From UBA1081 sp964613045 (GTDB lineage: Bacteria > Bacillota > Clostridia > Oscillospirales > Acutalibacteraceae): a stretch of DNA of 17,873 nucleotides. The position numbers and the translations under genes were made by a program. The DNA lies in assembly GCA_964613045.1 (NCBI GenBank), contig CAZTFS010000045.1, positions 1-17,873 on the forward strand, in the 5' to 3' direction. The notes under the pieces were generated by a model. That model did not search any database. It was given only the letters and a program-made list of their open reading frames with translations, and was not told the origin of the DNA. Within the stretch, counting starts at the first letter, position 1. Every line of letters starts with the position of its first letter. This document shows positions 6,692-15,545 of the stretch, piece by piece.

Positions 6692-7109
6692 ATATCTCTT
6701 TTTTGTTCTCTGTCAGATGCTTTATGATATCACTGCGTGTTACGATCCCGATAAAGGAACCGAGATCATCCACAACAGGCACAAAATTCTGACTCATTGC
6801 TACATTCAGCAATTCGTTGATGTCGGCAGTTATTTTAACAGGTTTATATAAGTCATCTCTGACAAGCCTGCGAAGAGTCGTTTCCTCAATATACTTTCTG
6901 TCAACATTTTCATCATTTTTGAAACGATCCAGAAAAAACCACAGAAAATCACCCTCAGAAACCGTGCCTTTATACTTACCGTCACGATTTATGACAGGAA
7001 TTGCCGTATAACCGCAATGACGCATTTTTTCAAGAGCCTGTCTGACCGTAAAATCGTTATACAAATAAGCTACGGAGAGCTTAGGCTTAAGAAAGAAAGC
7101 TATATTCAT
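6690..7109 (-). CDS. Two-CBS-domain protein
   Basis: This small cytoplasmic protein is made almost entirely of a tandem CBS pair (Bateman module). The first CBS covers about residues 14-60 (YNDFTVRQALEKM, then AIPVINRDGKYKGTVSEGD). The second covers about 90-135 (ITADINELLNVAMSQ, then VPVVDDLGSFIGIVTRSD). Such modules bind adenine nucleotides such as AMP, ATP or SAM and usually regulate a partner; none is obvious here. It has 139 residues from ATG 7109. A TTG at 7112 in frame is also possible and sits at a better distance (7 nt) from the AGGAG. The ribosome binding site lies inside a perfect 15-nt inverted repeat (7118-7132). The stop codon lies within the terminator region. Confidence 0.9.
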   Translation of the reverse strand: MNIAFFLKPKLSVAYLYNDFTVRQALEKMRHCGYTAIPVINRDGKYKGTVSEGDFLWFFLDRFKNDENVDRKYIEETTLRRLVRDDLYKPVKITADINELLNVAMSQNFVPVVDDLGSFIGIVTRSDIIKHLTENKKEI

Positions 7110-7117
7110 CAATTTTC

Positions 7118-7139
7118 ATCTCCTGAGGAGATTATAGCA
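7118..7139 (-). promoter_or_regulatory. Extended -10 promoter and palindrome over the CBS-gene RBS
   Basis: On the minus strand, TGC followed by TATAAT (7131-7139) is an exact extended -10 element; no good -35 is visible. Directly downstream, ATCTCCT-G-AGGAGAT (7118-7132) is a perfect inverted repeat that includes the AGGAG ribosome binding site. It could be an operator at the transcription start, or an RNA hairpin that hides the Shine-Dalgarno. Both roles are inferred. Confidence 0.55.
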
Positions 7140-7173
7140 AATGATTATTAAATGAATATTAAAAATCAAGGCA

Positions 7174-9678
7174 TCAGACGAAGCTGTTTTCAATCTTTGC
7201 GGCATAACGGAGAATGCATCTGGCATCAAAGGCGTTGACCTTGCCGTCATCATTGACATCAGCCGCCGCAACTCCGTTATCAGATAACTTTTCCAGTGAA
7301 GCGGAATATCTCAGCACAAGTCTTGCATCCCTTGCGGTAACGTTTCCGTCAGAATCAACATCCCCCTTGAGCAAGTCAAAAACAACGACATCAGCAGAAA
7401 ATGAAGATACAAGCATACTGCCCGAATCGACAACCGTACAGAAGAATTTATATGTTCCGGGACTGTCAAAAAGCTGAACGGTTTCACTCACTTTTGAAAA
7501 TGCCCCGTTTTTTATCAGTTTTCCGTCACTGAAAACGGAGAAACAGTATGTATAAGACTGAGTACCGCCCGATGCGGCAACACTGCATGTAATTTCACTG
7601 CCTACTATTGCAGATGTGGCACTCAGATTGATGGCATCAATGCTCAGAGCGGAATAGACCGTTACCGGATCGGAAACAACAGACTGAGTTTCGGAATGCT
7701 CATCAGAAATATATACTTCAAGCGTATAACTTCCCTTATTCTCGGGAACGAATGAGAAAACTTCACTATCCGAGGTTCTCTGACTGACAAGCTCGCCGTC
7801 CATATACAATGAGTAATTGAACACGGCAGTATCAGAGATACACGGTGCATTCGCTGTCCATTCAACAGTTTCATAGACATATGTAAAGCTGTCAATATTA
7901 CTTGTAACAGTATCAAGCTGAAGCTTATCAAACACAACAAAATTTCCGCTGTATGCAGATGCACTTCTGCCTACCGAATCAAGAACATCTACCTTGAAAT
8001 AATAGTAGCCCGAACCGTAAACTTCACAATCAAAAACAGCTTCCTTGGATGAAATGCTGCTTACAAGCTCTCCGCCGATGTTATAAAGACTGTATTTATA
8101 AACAAAAGTGGACACATCGGAAAGAGAAACGGAACAACTGATATTTTTGCCGTTTTCTATCCTGTTTTCACTCAATTTTATACCGGTGATCTCCAGCGGA
8201 ACGGATTTTATATCCACAGCTACGGCATACTGAAGGGATATCCAGCCGTCTGCACCGTTATAGCTGATCTTTCCCCATCCGTCGCTGACTTCAACGACAT
8301 GCACACATGTTCCCTTCGGAAGCGAACCGATAATTTCACCGTCAACGGCTGATTTTCTTACATTCAGACTCGAAGCGGTTATTTCATAATATGCAGGTCC
8401 GAGCTCTGCAGGAGGAGCAGTGTCTTCCACAGGTTCACTGCTGTAAGTACCTGTTACAAGGAACGACGTACCCTCAAAACCTGAAGATGTATCCTTAGAT
8501 TCAGAAACAAATTTCATTTCAGATGCTTTTACATAGTATCCGTCAGAAGTTTTATACCATTTTGCACCAACCGAGTTGACACCCGACTGAGTAACATAAA
8601 GCAATGATCCGTCATTGACACAGGCAATAATGTTATTACCCTCAGAGGGCTCGATACGAAGAGCAACCTTACCCGAACCGTCAACAGATGCGGCAGAATA
8701 TGTCCCCGTATGAGATGCCAAAGTGCTGTTGAATTTCACGATCTCTTCCGAGTATTCCTCAAAGGACATAACATTGGAGCTGAAAATGTAATTTCCGCTT
8801 ATGGTCTTATACCACAAAGCTCCAAACTTATTTTTACCCTGATATGTAATGTACAGAATCGTACCTTTCTTTGCATAATCAGAAACAGAACTGTTACCGC
8901 TGGGGTAATTTCTTAAAGCTGAACCGGTAGAAGACGAATCGGTAACGACATAATATGAGTATATCTTGCTTTTTGAAGACTCGAAAACATTACAATCATC
9001 TGTGGGGTCATATTGGTTATTGATATTAGGATTTGAAATATCCGTTCCCGACGATACAACATAATTGCTGTCAGACAATTCAACGGTAGGATCGGAAACA
9101 TACCAATACGCAGTCAGATTATTTATCTGTTCTGACTGAGTTTCGCCGACAATAGTGGATTCTTCAAGTTTTATACGCCCCTGCAGTGAATATGAAGCAG
9201 GATCGGCAACATAAAATGTGTCGGTCGATTCATCATAATCGCAAAGAAAAACTGCATGATGCTGACCTGAGCTTCCGCCGTTATAAATAACAATACCCTG
9301 CGGATACTTTTCAAGAAGGTCGATCATATCAAGCTTGTTATCAGAACCGGAAAAATAACCGTGACGGACAGACATGCCGTAGCTTGTAAAGCTCCATCGA
9401 AGACCGACACCATCGATCCATCCGACTGAGCGTATGTTTTCCTCCGTAATATTTCCCCAATCGGAATATTCTGCACATATCGCAGTTCTTCTGAGCATCA
9501 TTGCGGCAGAAGAAAGCGTACAGGTAACGGAGGTCTGCTGTTTTAAGAACACACTTGATACATTAAGATCATCGAAATCGGCGGCAAAACCCTGAACCCC
9601 TGTCAGAGATGACACAGGAGCAAGGAGTAATATACATGTTAAAATAAAGGAAATTGCTTTTTTTCTAAATTTTGACAT
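7174..9678 (-). CDS. Secreted C39-like cysteine peptidase with SH3, Ig-like and dockerin modules
   Basis: This 834-residue exported multidomain protein has a signal peptide at residues 1 to about 32. Residues about 36-195 are a papain-like C39-type peptidase domain: Gln47 (oxyanion), Cys53 followed by a helix (TCTLSSAAMMLRR), a His in GQHHAVFLCDYD (140/141), and Asp159 in FYVADP. Three SH3-like modules follow at about 238-306, 325-391 and 428-488; the last, with ASSLNVRKS and GWGKISYNGADGWIS, is a clear bacterial SH3b. Three Ig-like beta modules lie at about 490-590, 590-680 and 680-770. A type I dockerin occupies 772-834, with loops DVDSDGNVTARDA and DVNDDGKVNAFDA. SH3b modules usually bind cell-wall peptide, so the likely role is proteolysis or peptide cleavage at the cell surface on a cohesin scaffold; the substrate is unknown. 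The Shine-Dalgarno GGGGGTGG lies 5 nt before the ATG. Confidence 0.88.
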   Translation of the reverse strand: MSKFRKKAISFILTCILLLAPVSSLTGVQGFAADFDDLNVSSVFLKQQTSVTCTLSSAAMMLRRTAICAEYSDWGNITEENIRSVGWIDGVGLRWSFTSYGMSVRHGYFSGSDNKLDMIDLLEKYPQGIVIYNGGSSGQHHAVFLCDYDESTDTFYVADPASYSLQGRIKLEESTIVGETQSEQINNLTAYWYVSDPTVELSDSNYVVSSGTDISNPNINNQYDPTDDCNVFESSKSKIYSYYVVTDSSSTGSALRNYPSGNSSVSDYAKKGTILYITYQGKNKFGALWYKTISGNYIFSSNVMSFEEYSEEIVKFNSTLASHTGTYSAASVDGSGKVALRIEPSEGNNIIACVNDGSLLYVTQSGVNSVGAKWYKTSDGYYVKASEMKFVSESKDTSSGFEGTSFLVTGTYSSEPVEDTAPPAELGPAYYEITASSLNVRKSAVDGEIIGSLPKGTCVHVVEVSDGWGKISYNGADGWISLQYAVAVDIKSVPLEITGIKLSENRIENGKNISCSVSLSDVSTFVYKYSLYNIGGELVSSISSKEAVFDCEVYGSGYYYFKVDVLDSVGRSASAYSGNFVVFDKLQLDTVTSNIDSFTYVYETVEWTANAPCISDTAVFNYSLYMDGELVSQRTSDSEVFSFVPENKGSYTLEVYISDEHSETQSVVSDPVTVYSALSIDAINLSATSAIVGSEITCSVAASGGTQSYTYCFSVFSDGKLIKNGAFSKVSETVQLFDSPGTYKFFCTVVDSGSMLVSSFSADVVVFDLLKGDVDSDGNVTARDARLVLRYSASLEKLSDNGVAAADVNDDGKVNAFDARCILRYAAKIENSFV

Positions 9679-9714
9679 AGTCCACCCCCGAAATCTACAT
9701 TATTACACATTTTT

Positions 9715-9743
9715 ATATTAAAGCATTTTATCCTAAATGTCAA
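9715..9743 (-). promoter_or_regulatory. Sigma-A promoter of the C39/dockerin gene
   Basis: On the minus strand, TTGACA (9738-9743) and TAATAT (9715-9720) are separated by 17 bp. The predicted leader before the ATG at 9678 is about 30 nt. The promoter lies downstream of the terminator of the giant gene, so the two large genes are separate transcription units. Confidence 0.85.
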
Positions 9744-9776
9744 TAGCCAATATTTGATATTTTGTGAGTTATTGCC

Positions 9777-9811
9777 ACAAAGAAAAACGGGCGTCATGTT
9801 TGACACCCGTT
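9777..9811 (-). terminator. Intrinsic terminator of the giant exported-protein gene
   Basis: On the minus strand, AACGGGTGTCA and TGACGCCCGTT (9801-9811 and 9786-9796) form an 11-bp stem with one T-G pair and a 4-nt loop, followed by a T-rich run (9779-9787). It begins 14 bp past the stop codon at 9826. Confidence 0.9.
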
Positions 9812-9825
9812 AAAATTATGAGTTT

Positions 9826-12800
9826 TTAGCCACCGAACAGGTTGTTGAAGAACTGACTTATCTTTGCAAAGAATGCCTTGATAAGCTCGATGAGTCTTGC
9901 AAAGCCTGAGAGTGTTTCGTTCTTAGATTCGCTTGCATTCATAAGTGCACTTGCGTAAGAACCGATGTTATCCATATCACTGAACATATCTGAGATACTG
10001 AAATCAACATTCTTGAAGCGTTGTCCCAGATTATCTGCAAGAGGAACGAGAACCTGATAAATTGTAAGTATCAGTTTCATCAGCACGTCATTCATCTGAG
10101 CTTCTTCAGCCTTTGAGTGAATAAACATCATGATATCCATAAGAACTTCGTCATTATCATCTTCATCATCGAGATCACAGAAGCCGATAAGGAAGTTTGA
10201 GATATTCACCCAGTTATCCTCATAGAAGAGTGTATCGGTAACGATTCTCAGGAGCAGCGTGATAAAGTCTGCACCGCCCGAAGAATTAAGATAAATATAC
10301 TGATATCCGGCAACAGATGTCTTATCCTGTATCATACCTGTACAAAGAGTAGTAAGATCAAGATAAGGAAGCGTGATACTGAGAGTACCTACTGCGTAGA
10401 CATCCTCAGTTACAGTCTGAGTTTCCTTAGTTGTAAGAGGAAGACCTGTTGCAGCATCATACAGCTGATTTCCTGCCGCATCGTAGACCGGCACGTCAAC
10501 TTCTTTCTCAACTGTCTGAGTACCGAGAACGACATTCTTGTTTGTAATGTCAAAGCTCAATGCTGAACCGAGAACACCTTCAAGAAGCTCATTGACAAGC
10601 TGGTTAATGTCAACGTCAAGAGGCAATGAAAGGTTGAGAGTGATGCCGCCGAGATTAAGGTTTGAAAGCAGACTGTTAACAACAGGATAAGCATCAACGA
10701 TAGGCTCAAGAATATCAAGAAGAACATATGCAAAGTGAGCAATGTTATTGATAATACTGTTCAGACCGCCGATTGAAAGAACGAACATCAGATTGGGAAT
10801 CATTCCGAGGATCGTTTCAATGGGAGATGCAACGATATTATCTGCAAATCTTACGATAGGAGCAAGAAGATAATAGAATGCACAAGTGCCGCCTTCAATA
10901 CCGTCGCCGTTTTTATCATCAGTATTTGCAAACACATAAGTGTAATAATCTCTGAATGAAATAAGTCCTGTAGTTGCACCGAGAGCTTCCATAAGAGGAA
11001 TCCATGCGTACTGATAGATTTCATACATGGGGATATGAACGATATTGAGAAGGTTGATATCCTCACCCATGAAGATATACTCAACAAGGATGGAGAAAGG
11101 ACCGAATGCTGCGGAAAGTGCTCTGAGGAATATCTCAGAATTGGAGTATTTAGCTGTTACTTCAGGATTATTGAAGCCCCAGTCGAAGGAGTCGCCTACT
11201 ATCTCCTCACCTGTTTCACGGTCAATGGTGGCGTAAGAGAAGGAATAATCCGTATATTCATAATTCTTACTGTTTACCTGTGCCAGAAGCTTCTTATACA
11301 TCTCGATCTGAGTATAATCAACATCCCTAAACATGTATGCAATAGAATCAAGGAGTGCCTGCTTGGAATAATCAACACCGAGTAGCTCTTTGAGCAGTGT
11401 TCCGATGTCGAAATCCATACTGCCGAGCAGCGTGTAAACCATGCTTACGATCATTGTAACCATTTCATTGTTGAATACGTACTCAGCAAGCATATCCTCA
11501 AGAAGACCTGAAAGTGAATTCATGTCATCAAGCTTGAGCATAGCGAGAACATTTTCAACGATATCGTCAAGGTTATCAACAACATACTCAGCATCTTCAC
11601 GAGCCCAATACTCATTGTAAAGAACTGCTGTACCGTACTGATAGTCGTCATGCTCATCTGCTGCTTCGAGAATTTCCTCAGCATATGTTTCCATATACTC
11701 GGGAGCGTAGGAGTAATCTTTACCGGCTATAACATTGCCGAGTTCATTGAGTGCATAGAGTGAGCCTTCCTCACCGCCGATAAGAAGCTCAAACAATGCA
11801 GCAATAATATCATCGGGGTTAAGACATACGTGGTAAATGATATCACCTAATGTAAGTCCGAGACCGCTTATAAGCTCATCGCCGAGTGCTTCATCATCAA
11901 GACCGAAGGCATCAAGAAGGGTGTACTCACTTACAAACTCTCCGTTTGAATATCCGCTGTAGCCGAGTGCTGAAAGGATGTAACGAAGAAGGAAGAGGAA
12001 TACAAGACCATAAGAATCATATTGTGTACCTTTCTGATCTGTAACAGTCATCTGAACATAAGGTCTTGAGCCGCTTGCCCAGCTGATCGTATTACCTTCT
12101 CTGTCAGTCATCGAGAATGTACCGTTAAGGTTTCTTGCAGAGTTTATGTTTGTGAATGTACCGCAAGCCTGAAGCTTATAGTCCATAATTGCAGGCAATG
12201 CAATATCTTCTTCAATCGTCGCATAAGACTGTACAAGCTGTGCGGAGGCAACATACTCTGCGGGAATGTAAGAAGTGTCAAGAACTTTGTATGTCGATGT
12301 TGTCTGAATGATCGAGCCGCTGTCCGGATCAAAATACTCATTATTAACAACATAAACATAGTATTCCTTAAGAGCAGTATAAAGCTCCGGTCGTACACCT
12401 ACACTGTCAACTATCTTCTGTGATTCGGAATTGTAGTAACCGACAACGTTTCTTATTGCGTAATCGGTAAAGTTACCCTCATCATCCATAGCTGATACCC
12501 GAGTATTATACTCAGAGTTTTGATACAGGTTCATAGCACCGAAAGTATTCATATATGCTGTTTCTGCGGGTACGTTATAAATACCGCCGTCAAAGCCTGC
12601 AGAATCGGGAGTAAGAACCATGTAGTTATACTTGGGATCCGTACTGTAGTAACCGACAAGTCCCTTGCCCGTGTCAACGCCGAAGTTTATAAGACCAAGG
12701 ACGCCCTGCAATGAGGTAAGGAAGTCAAGTGCATCGCCGAGAAGTTCGGCAATATTGAGTGTATAAACTTTTATGGTGGCAATCGTACCGATAGAGATCT

Positions 12801-15192
12801 TGATAGGAATTTCAATATTTCTGATAGATGCAAGCAATGCACCCGATGTAAGATAATAGGAAAGGTTGGGAAGAAGAGTCATTACAGTCTGAATGGGATC
12901 TTCAAGCAACTCCTGTGTAATCCAATTAAGAAGAGGACTAAGAATACCGTCATTAAGGAAGGTAGCGATGGTCGTACCTGTTCTGGTACTTATAGACTGC
13001 AATGCTTCTGCATTAGTTTCAAACTGCGAACCGGATATAAGCTTCTCATCATCCATAGAAATGCCTAATGTTTCAAAGAGGGGAACAAGAACATCATTAT
13101 AAAGATGGAAAGTCTCGCCTTCGTTAAGAACAAGGTGAATATTGATACCAATAACAGATGTAACGATCCAGTCTGCTTCTGCGTCACCCAAAAGAACTGC
13201 AAGCAAGGGAGCGAGAGGAGCGAGAGCAGCGTCAAGGGCTAACAGGAACTTATCCTTACTGCCGTTGATATTCCATACCATCTGACTCCAGTCAACATCT
13301 CTCCAGTGATCAAGGTAATATTCATCGTACTGACAGCCGATAGCATAGTAATCACCTGTCTCATGTCCGACACCGTCCGATGTCTTACCACCCTTGGCAG
13401 CCTTGAGCATATCGTGCATGCCCTTGATATCGCAGAAGGAGGTATACTGAGTATCGGTTGTGTATCCGTACTCGTTCCAGCACCATGCCATACCTGCGGG
13501 AGTAAGCATAATACCGTTAGCTGCCAATGTACCGTAAATAATAGCGTTCCAGCTTGAACCGTTATCGGCAAGAGAATTAACAAGGTTATCAAGACTGCTC
13601 CATACACCTTCCAGCATATTGTTAATAAAAGCATCGGTAAGAAGTTCATCAAGAAGATTTGTGATCATGGGATAGATCATTTCAATGAGCATATTGACGA
13701 TATCATCACTGAAGACCATATTCTCAATAGCCATAACAAGAACTTCCTGAGGAGTTGCATTGCCGTAGGCTTCAATATCAATACCGAAATCGGAAAGATC
13801 AAGGAACATGGAAAGAACCTTTGTGATCGCAGGATTCTGAAGAAGAGCGTCAATATTACTTATCAGAGAAGTAATGTTTTCGGTAGTAACTTTGAACTCC
13901 ACATTATTACCGTATCTGTCGGTATACTTTTCATATGTATGGACAGGTGTGTAGTCGTCAACATTAACATTACCGACAATCGGAGTAAGCTGTGTTACAA
14001 GGTTAACATAGCTGTACGCACGCTGACCGAAAACCGCTATCTTTGCGGCATCTGAAATGCTCTCAAATACGGCAAGACTGTCAACACTGCTGCTTGTTAT
14101 AATGTCGGGATAATATTTATTGATAAGTACATCGTTTGTAGCGTAGTCAAGCACGTTTGTTGCATAATACTTACTGAAATATGTATTAAGCTGAGAGTCA
14201 AGCTTCTTAAGGTTAACTCTTACGGTGCTTACTGATGTACTTTCAGTTTTCGTATAGCCGTAGTTAAAATACTGAGCATTAAGACCTGAGTCATCAAACT
14301 GTCTGCCGTTTGTCCAGATAACAGATGTTGTATACATTGTAAGATTTGCATTCTTCAGGTTCGCACCTTCAGAAAGAAGAACTGTCTCTTCATCTGTATA
14401 AATGCAGAACTCAAAATCATGGAACCAGTTACCGGAGTTTACACTGCCGCAGTTACCGCAGATGTACTTGACGATCGTGTCAACATGACAGATCTCATAA
14501 AGAGTCTGAGCTGCATACTCACCTGATTCGATCTTTGCCTGAAGCTCTGCAGCTTCTTCATCAAGATCGTCCGTCATTACGGTATTATATAAAATGTCGC
14601 CATCGTCCTCAACAGTGTATGTCTTCTCCGCAGAACGGGCTACAATATCACCCACACTGTTGGTATAGTATGTATAACCGTCAAGGAAAAGATACTCACC
14701 GTCATCACCCTTGAAAAGACGGAGCTGTTCAGACATTTCCTCTATAAGCAAAGGAATGCTGTAAAGACCGACGCCGTATTCATAGCTGATTATGTTATCA
14801 ACAATACCAAGCAATGTATTTGTAGCGTTTCTGATGGTATAGTTGCCGTCGTCCTTCGCCGTTACCTTATGGGTATAAGATACGGAACGGATAGCACCTG
14901 AATCGCCGATCTCATCCTGATACTCATAACTTCCGGATTCAGTTGAAGTAGTGTAGTAATCAAGGTCGCCGAGAATCGTCATTGACGGCACGCCGGCATC
15001 ATCCTTGGTAACAACATATTTATTTGAACCAAGTGTAGTGTCGGTAGTTTTGTTAAAGAAAGAATAAGCAAACGCTCTGTATGAGTTTGTCAGATCTGCA
15101 TTTGCTGCAAAACCGACAAGTCCCGCAGAAAGTCCGGTTATCATCATGACAGCAGCCAAAAGCACACAGAGTGTCTTCCTGATAAGCTTCAT
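9826..15192 (-). CDS. Giant exported protein of unknown family with internal duplication
   Basis: This 1788-residue protein has a signal peptide (residues 1 to about 30, ending GLVGFAANA). I recognise no named domain. Long Leu/Ile/Asp-rich amphipathic helical tracts alternate with Tyr/Asn/Thr-rich beta-like stretches. Two halves are similar. Residues 487-510 (ENMVFSDDIVNMLIEMIY) match 1234-1253 (AEYVFNNEMVTMIVSMVY). Residues 649-710 match 1355-1405. Residues 765-793 (DPIQTVMTLLPNL) match 1456-1484 (SPIETILGMIPNL). A third weaker copy of the first box is at 1699-1715. A single Cys cluster (235-263, with CGNC) could bind a metal. There is no dockerin, LPXTG or S-layer motif; the C-terminus ends in an amphipathic FFAKISQFFNNLFGG. 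AAGGAG lies 8 nt before the ATG. A secreted structural or adhesive role is only a guess. Confidence 0.85.
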   Translation of the reverse strand: MKLIRKTLCVLLAAVMMITGLSAGLVGFAANADLTNSYRAFAYSFFNKTTDTTLGSNKYVVTKDDAGVPSMTILGDLDYYTTSTESGSYEYQDEIGDSGAIRSVSYTHKVTAKDDGNYTIRNATNTLLGIVDNIISYEYGVGLYSIPLLIEEMSEQLRLFKGDDGEYLFLDGYTYYTNSVGDIVARSAEKTYTVEDDGDILYNTVMTDDLDEEAAELQAKIESGEYAAQTLYEICHVDTIVKYICGNCGSVNSGNWFHDFEFCIYTDEETVLLSEGANLKNANLTMYTTSVIWTNGRQFDDSGLNAQYFNYGYTKTESTSVSTVRVNLKKLDSQLNTYFSKYYATNVLDYATNDVLINKYYPDIITSSSVDSLAVFESISDAAKIAVFGQRAYSYVNLVTQLTPIVGNVNVDDYTPVHTYEKYTDRYGNNVEFKVTTENITSLISNIDALLQNPAITKVLSMFLDLSDFGIDIEAYGNATPQEVLVMAIENMVFSDDIVNMLIEMIYPMITNLLDELLTDAFINNMLEGVWSSLDNLVNSLADNGSSWNAIIYGTLAANGIMLTPAGMAWCWNEYGYTTDTQYTSFCDIKGMHDMLKAAKGGKTSDGVGHETGDYYAIGCQYDEYYLDHWRDVDWSQMVWNINGSKDKFLLALDAALAPLAPLLAVLLGDAEADWIVTSVIGINIHLVLNEGETFHLYNDVLVPLFETLGISMDDEKLISGSQFETNAEALQSISTRTGTTIATFLNDGILSPLLNWITQELLEDPIQTVMTLLPNLSYYLTSGALLASIRNIEIPIKISIGTIATIKVYTLNIAELLGDALDFLTSLQGVLGLINFGVDTGKGLVGYYSTDPKYNYMVLTPDSAGFDGGIYNVPAETAYMNTFGAMNLYQNSEYNTRVSAMDDEGNFTDYAIRNVVGYYNSESQKIVDSVGVRPELYTALKEYYVYVVNNEYFDPDSGSIIQTTSTYKVLDTSYIPAEYVASAQLVQSYATIEEDIALPAIMDYKLQACGTFTNINSARNLNGTFSMTDREGNTISWASGSRPYVQMTVTDQKGTQYDSYGLVFLFLLRYILSALGYSGYSNGEFVSEYTLLDAFGLDDEALGDELISGLGLTLGDIIYHVCLNPDDIIAALFELLIGGEEGSLYALNELGNVIAGKDYSYAPEYMETYAEEILEAADEHDDYQYGTAVLYNEYWAREDAEYVVDNLDDIVENVLAMLKLDDMNSLSGLLEDMLAEYVFNNEMVTMIVSMVYTLLGSMDFDIGTLLKELLGVDYSKQALLDSIAYMFRDVDYTQIEMYKKLLAQVNSKNYEYTDYSFSYATIDRETGEEIVGDSFDWGFNNPEVTAKYSNSEIFLRALSAAFGPFSILVEYIFMGEDINLLNIVHIPMYEIYQYAWIPLMEALGATTGLISFRDYYTYVFANTDDKNGDGIEGGTCAFYYLLAPIVRFADNIVASPIETILGMIPNLMFVLSIGGLNSIINNIAHFAYVLLDILEPIVDAYPVVNSLLSNLNLGGITLNLSLPLDVDINQLVNELLEGVLGSALSFDITNKNVVLGTQTVEKEVDVPVYDAAGNQLYDAATGLPLTTKETQTVTEDVYAVGTLSITLPYLDLTTLCTGMIQDKTSVAGYQYIYLNSSGGADFITLLLRIVTDTLFYEDNWVNISNFLIGFCDLDDEDDNDEVLMDIMMFIHSKAEEAQMNDVLMKLILTIYQVLVPLADNLGQRFKNVDFSISDMFSDMDNIGSYASALMNASESKNETLSGFARLIELIKAFFAKISQFFNNLFGG

Positions 15193-15286
15193 TCAATCAA
15201 CTCCTTATTTTTCTGTTTCAAATTTTTGTCGGTAACATTTTGTTCATAGATCAGAAGCAATATTACCGCCAGTTTTAGTCATAATC

Positions 15287-15315
15287 ATTATAGCCAAAAC
15301 ATGTATTTTTTTCAA
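15287..15315 (-). promoter_or_regulatory. Sigma-A promoter of the giant exported-protein gene
   Basis: On the minus strand, TTGAAA (15310-15315) and TATAAT (15287-15292) are separated by 17 bp. The start should be near 15280, leaving an untranslated leader of about 85-90 nt, the longest in the window. I see no known riboswitch fold in it. The rest of 15193-15415 is AT-rich with nothing else recognised. Confidence 0.85.
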
Positions 15316-15415
15316 GATGATTTTAAAAAAAATTAAAAATAAATAATTTTTTTCAATTTTTTAACATAATATATACCCCACTTTTATGCATTATGATGAA
15401 AAATATAATAAATAC

Positions 15416-15444
15416 TTGATTTTTATATGTAAGTGGGTTATAAT
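15416..15444 (+). promoter_or_regulatory. Sigma-A promoter of tRNA-Leu
   Basis: TTGATT (15416-15421) and TATAAT (15439-15444) are separated by 17 bp. The tRNA begins 15 bp after the -10, so the 5' leader removed by RNase P would be about 8 nt. Confidence 0.88.
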
Positions 15445-15458
15445 ATCCGAGCAAATGT

Positions 15459-15545
15459 GCCGGTGTGATGGAATTGGCAGACGTGACGGACTCAAAATCC
15501 GTTGGTAGCGATACCGTACCGGTTCGACCCCGGTCACCGGCACCA
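15459..15545 (+). tRNA. tRNA-Leu (anticodon CAA)
   Basis: This 87-nt class II tRNA reads the UUG codon. The acceptor arms GCCGGTG and CACCGGC pair fully, with discriminator A and an encoded CCA at 15543-15545. The anticodon stem ACGGA/TCCGT encloses the loop CTCAAAA, giving CAA at positions 34-36. A long variable arm (GGTAGCGATACC) and the T arm with GGTTCGACCCC follow, as expected for leucine tRNA. It has its own promoter and is not part of a visible tRNA cluster. Confidence 0.97.

Noticed and set aside
13239..13652. 137-codon frame inside the giant gene on the same strand
   Set aside because: It is an out-of-frame shadow; the giant reading frame runs through it without interruption and keeps its duplicated motifs.
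9826..15192. Giant protein as a polytopic membrane transporter
   Set aside because: The hydrophobic tracts are regularly interrupted by Asp, Glu and Asn, look amphipathic, and follow a cleavable-type signal peptide.
15459..15545. Phage or integrative-element attachment site in tRNA-Leu
   Set aside because: No integrase gene is present, and I found no repeat of the tRNA 3' end elsewhere in the window.
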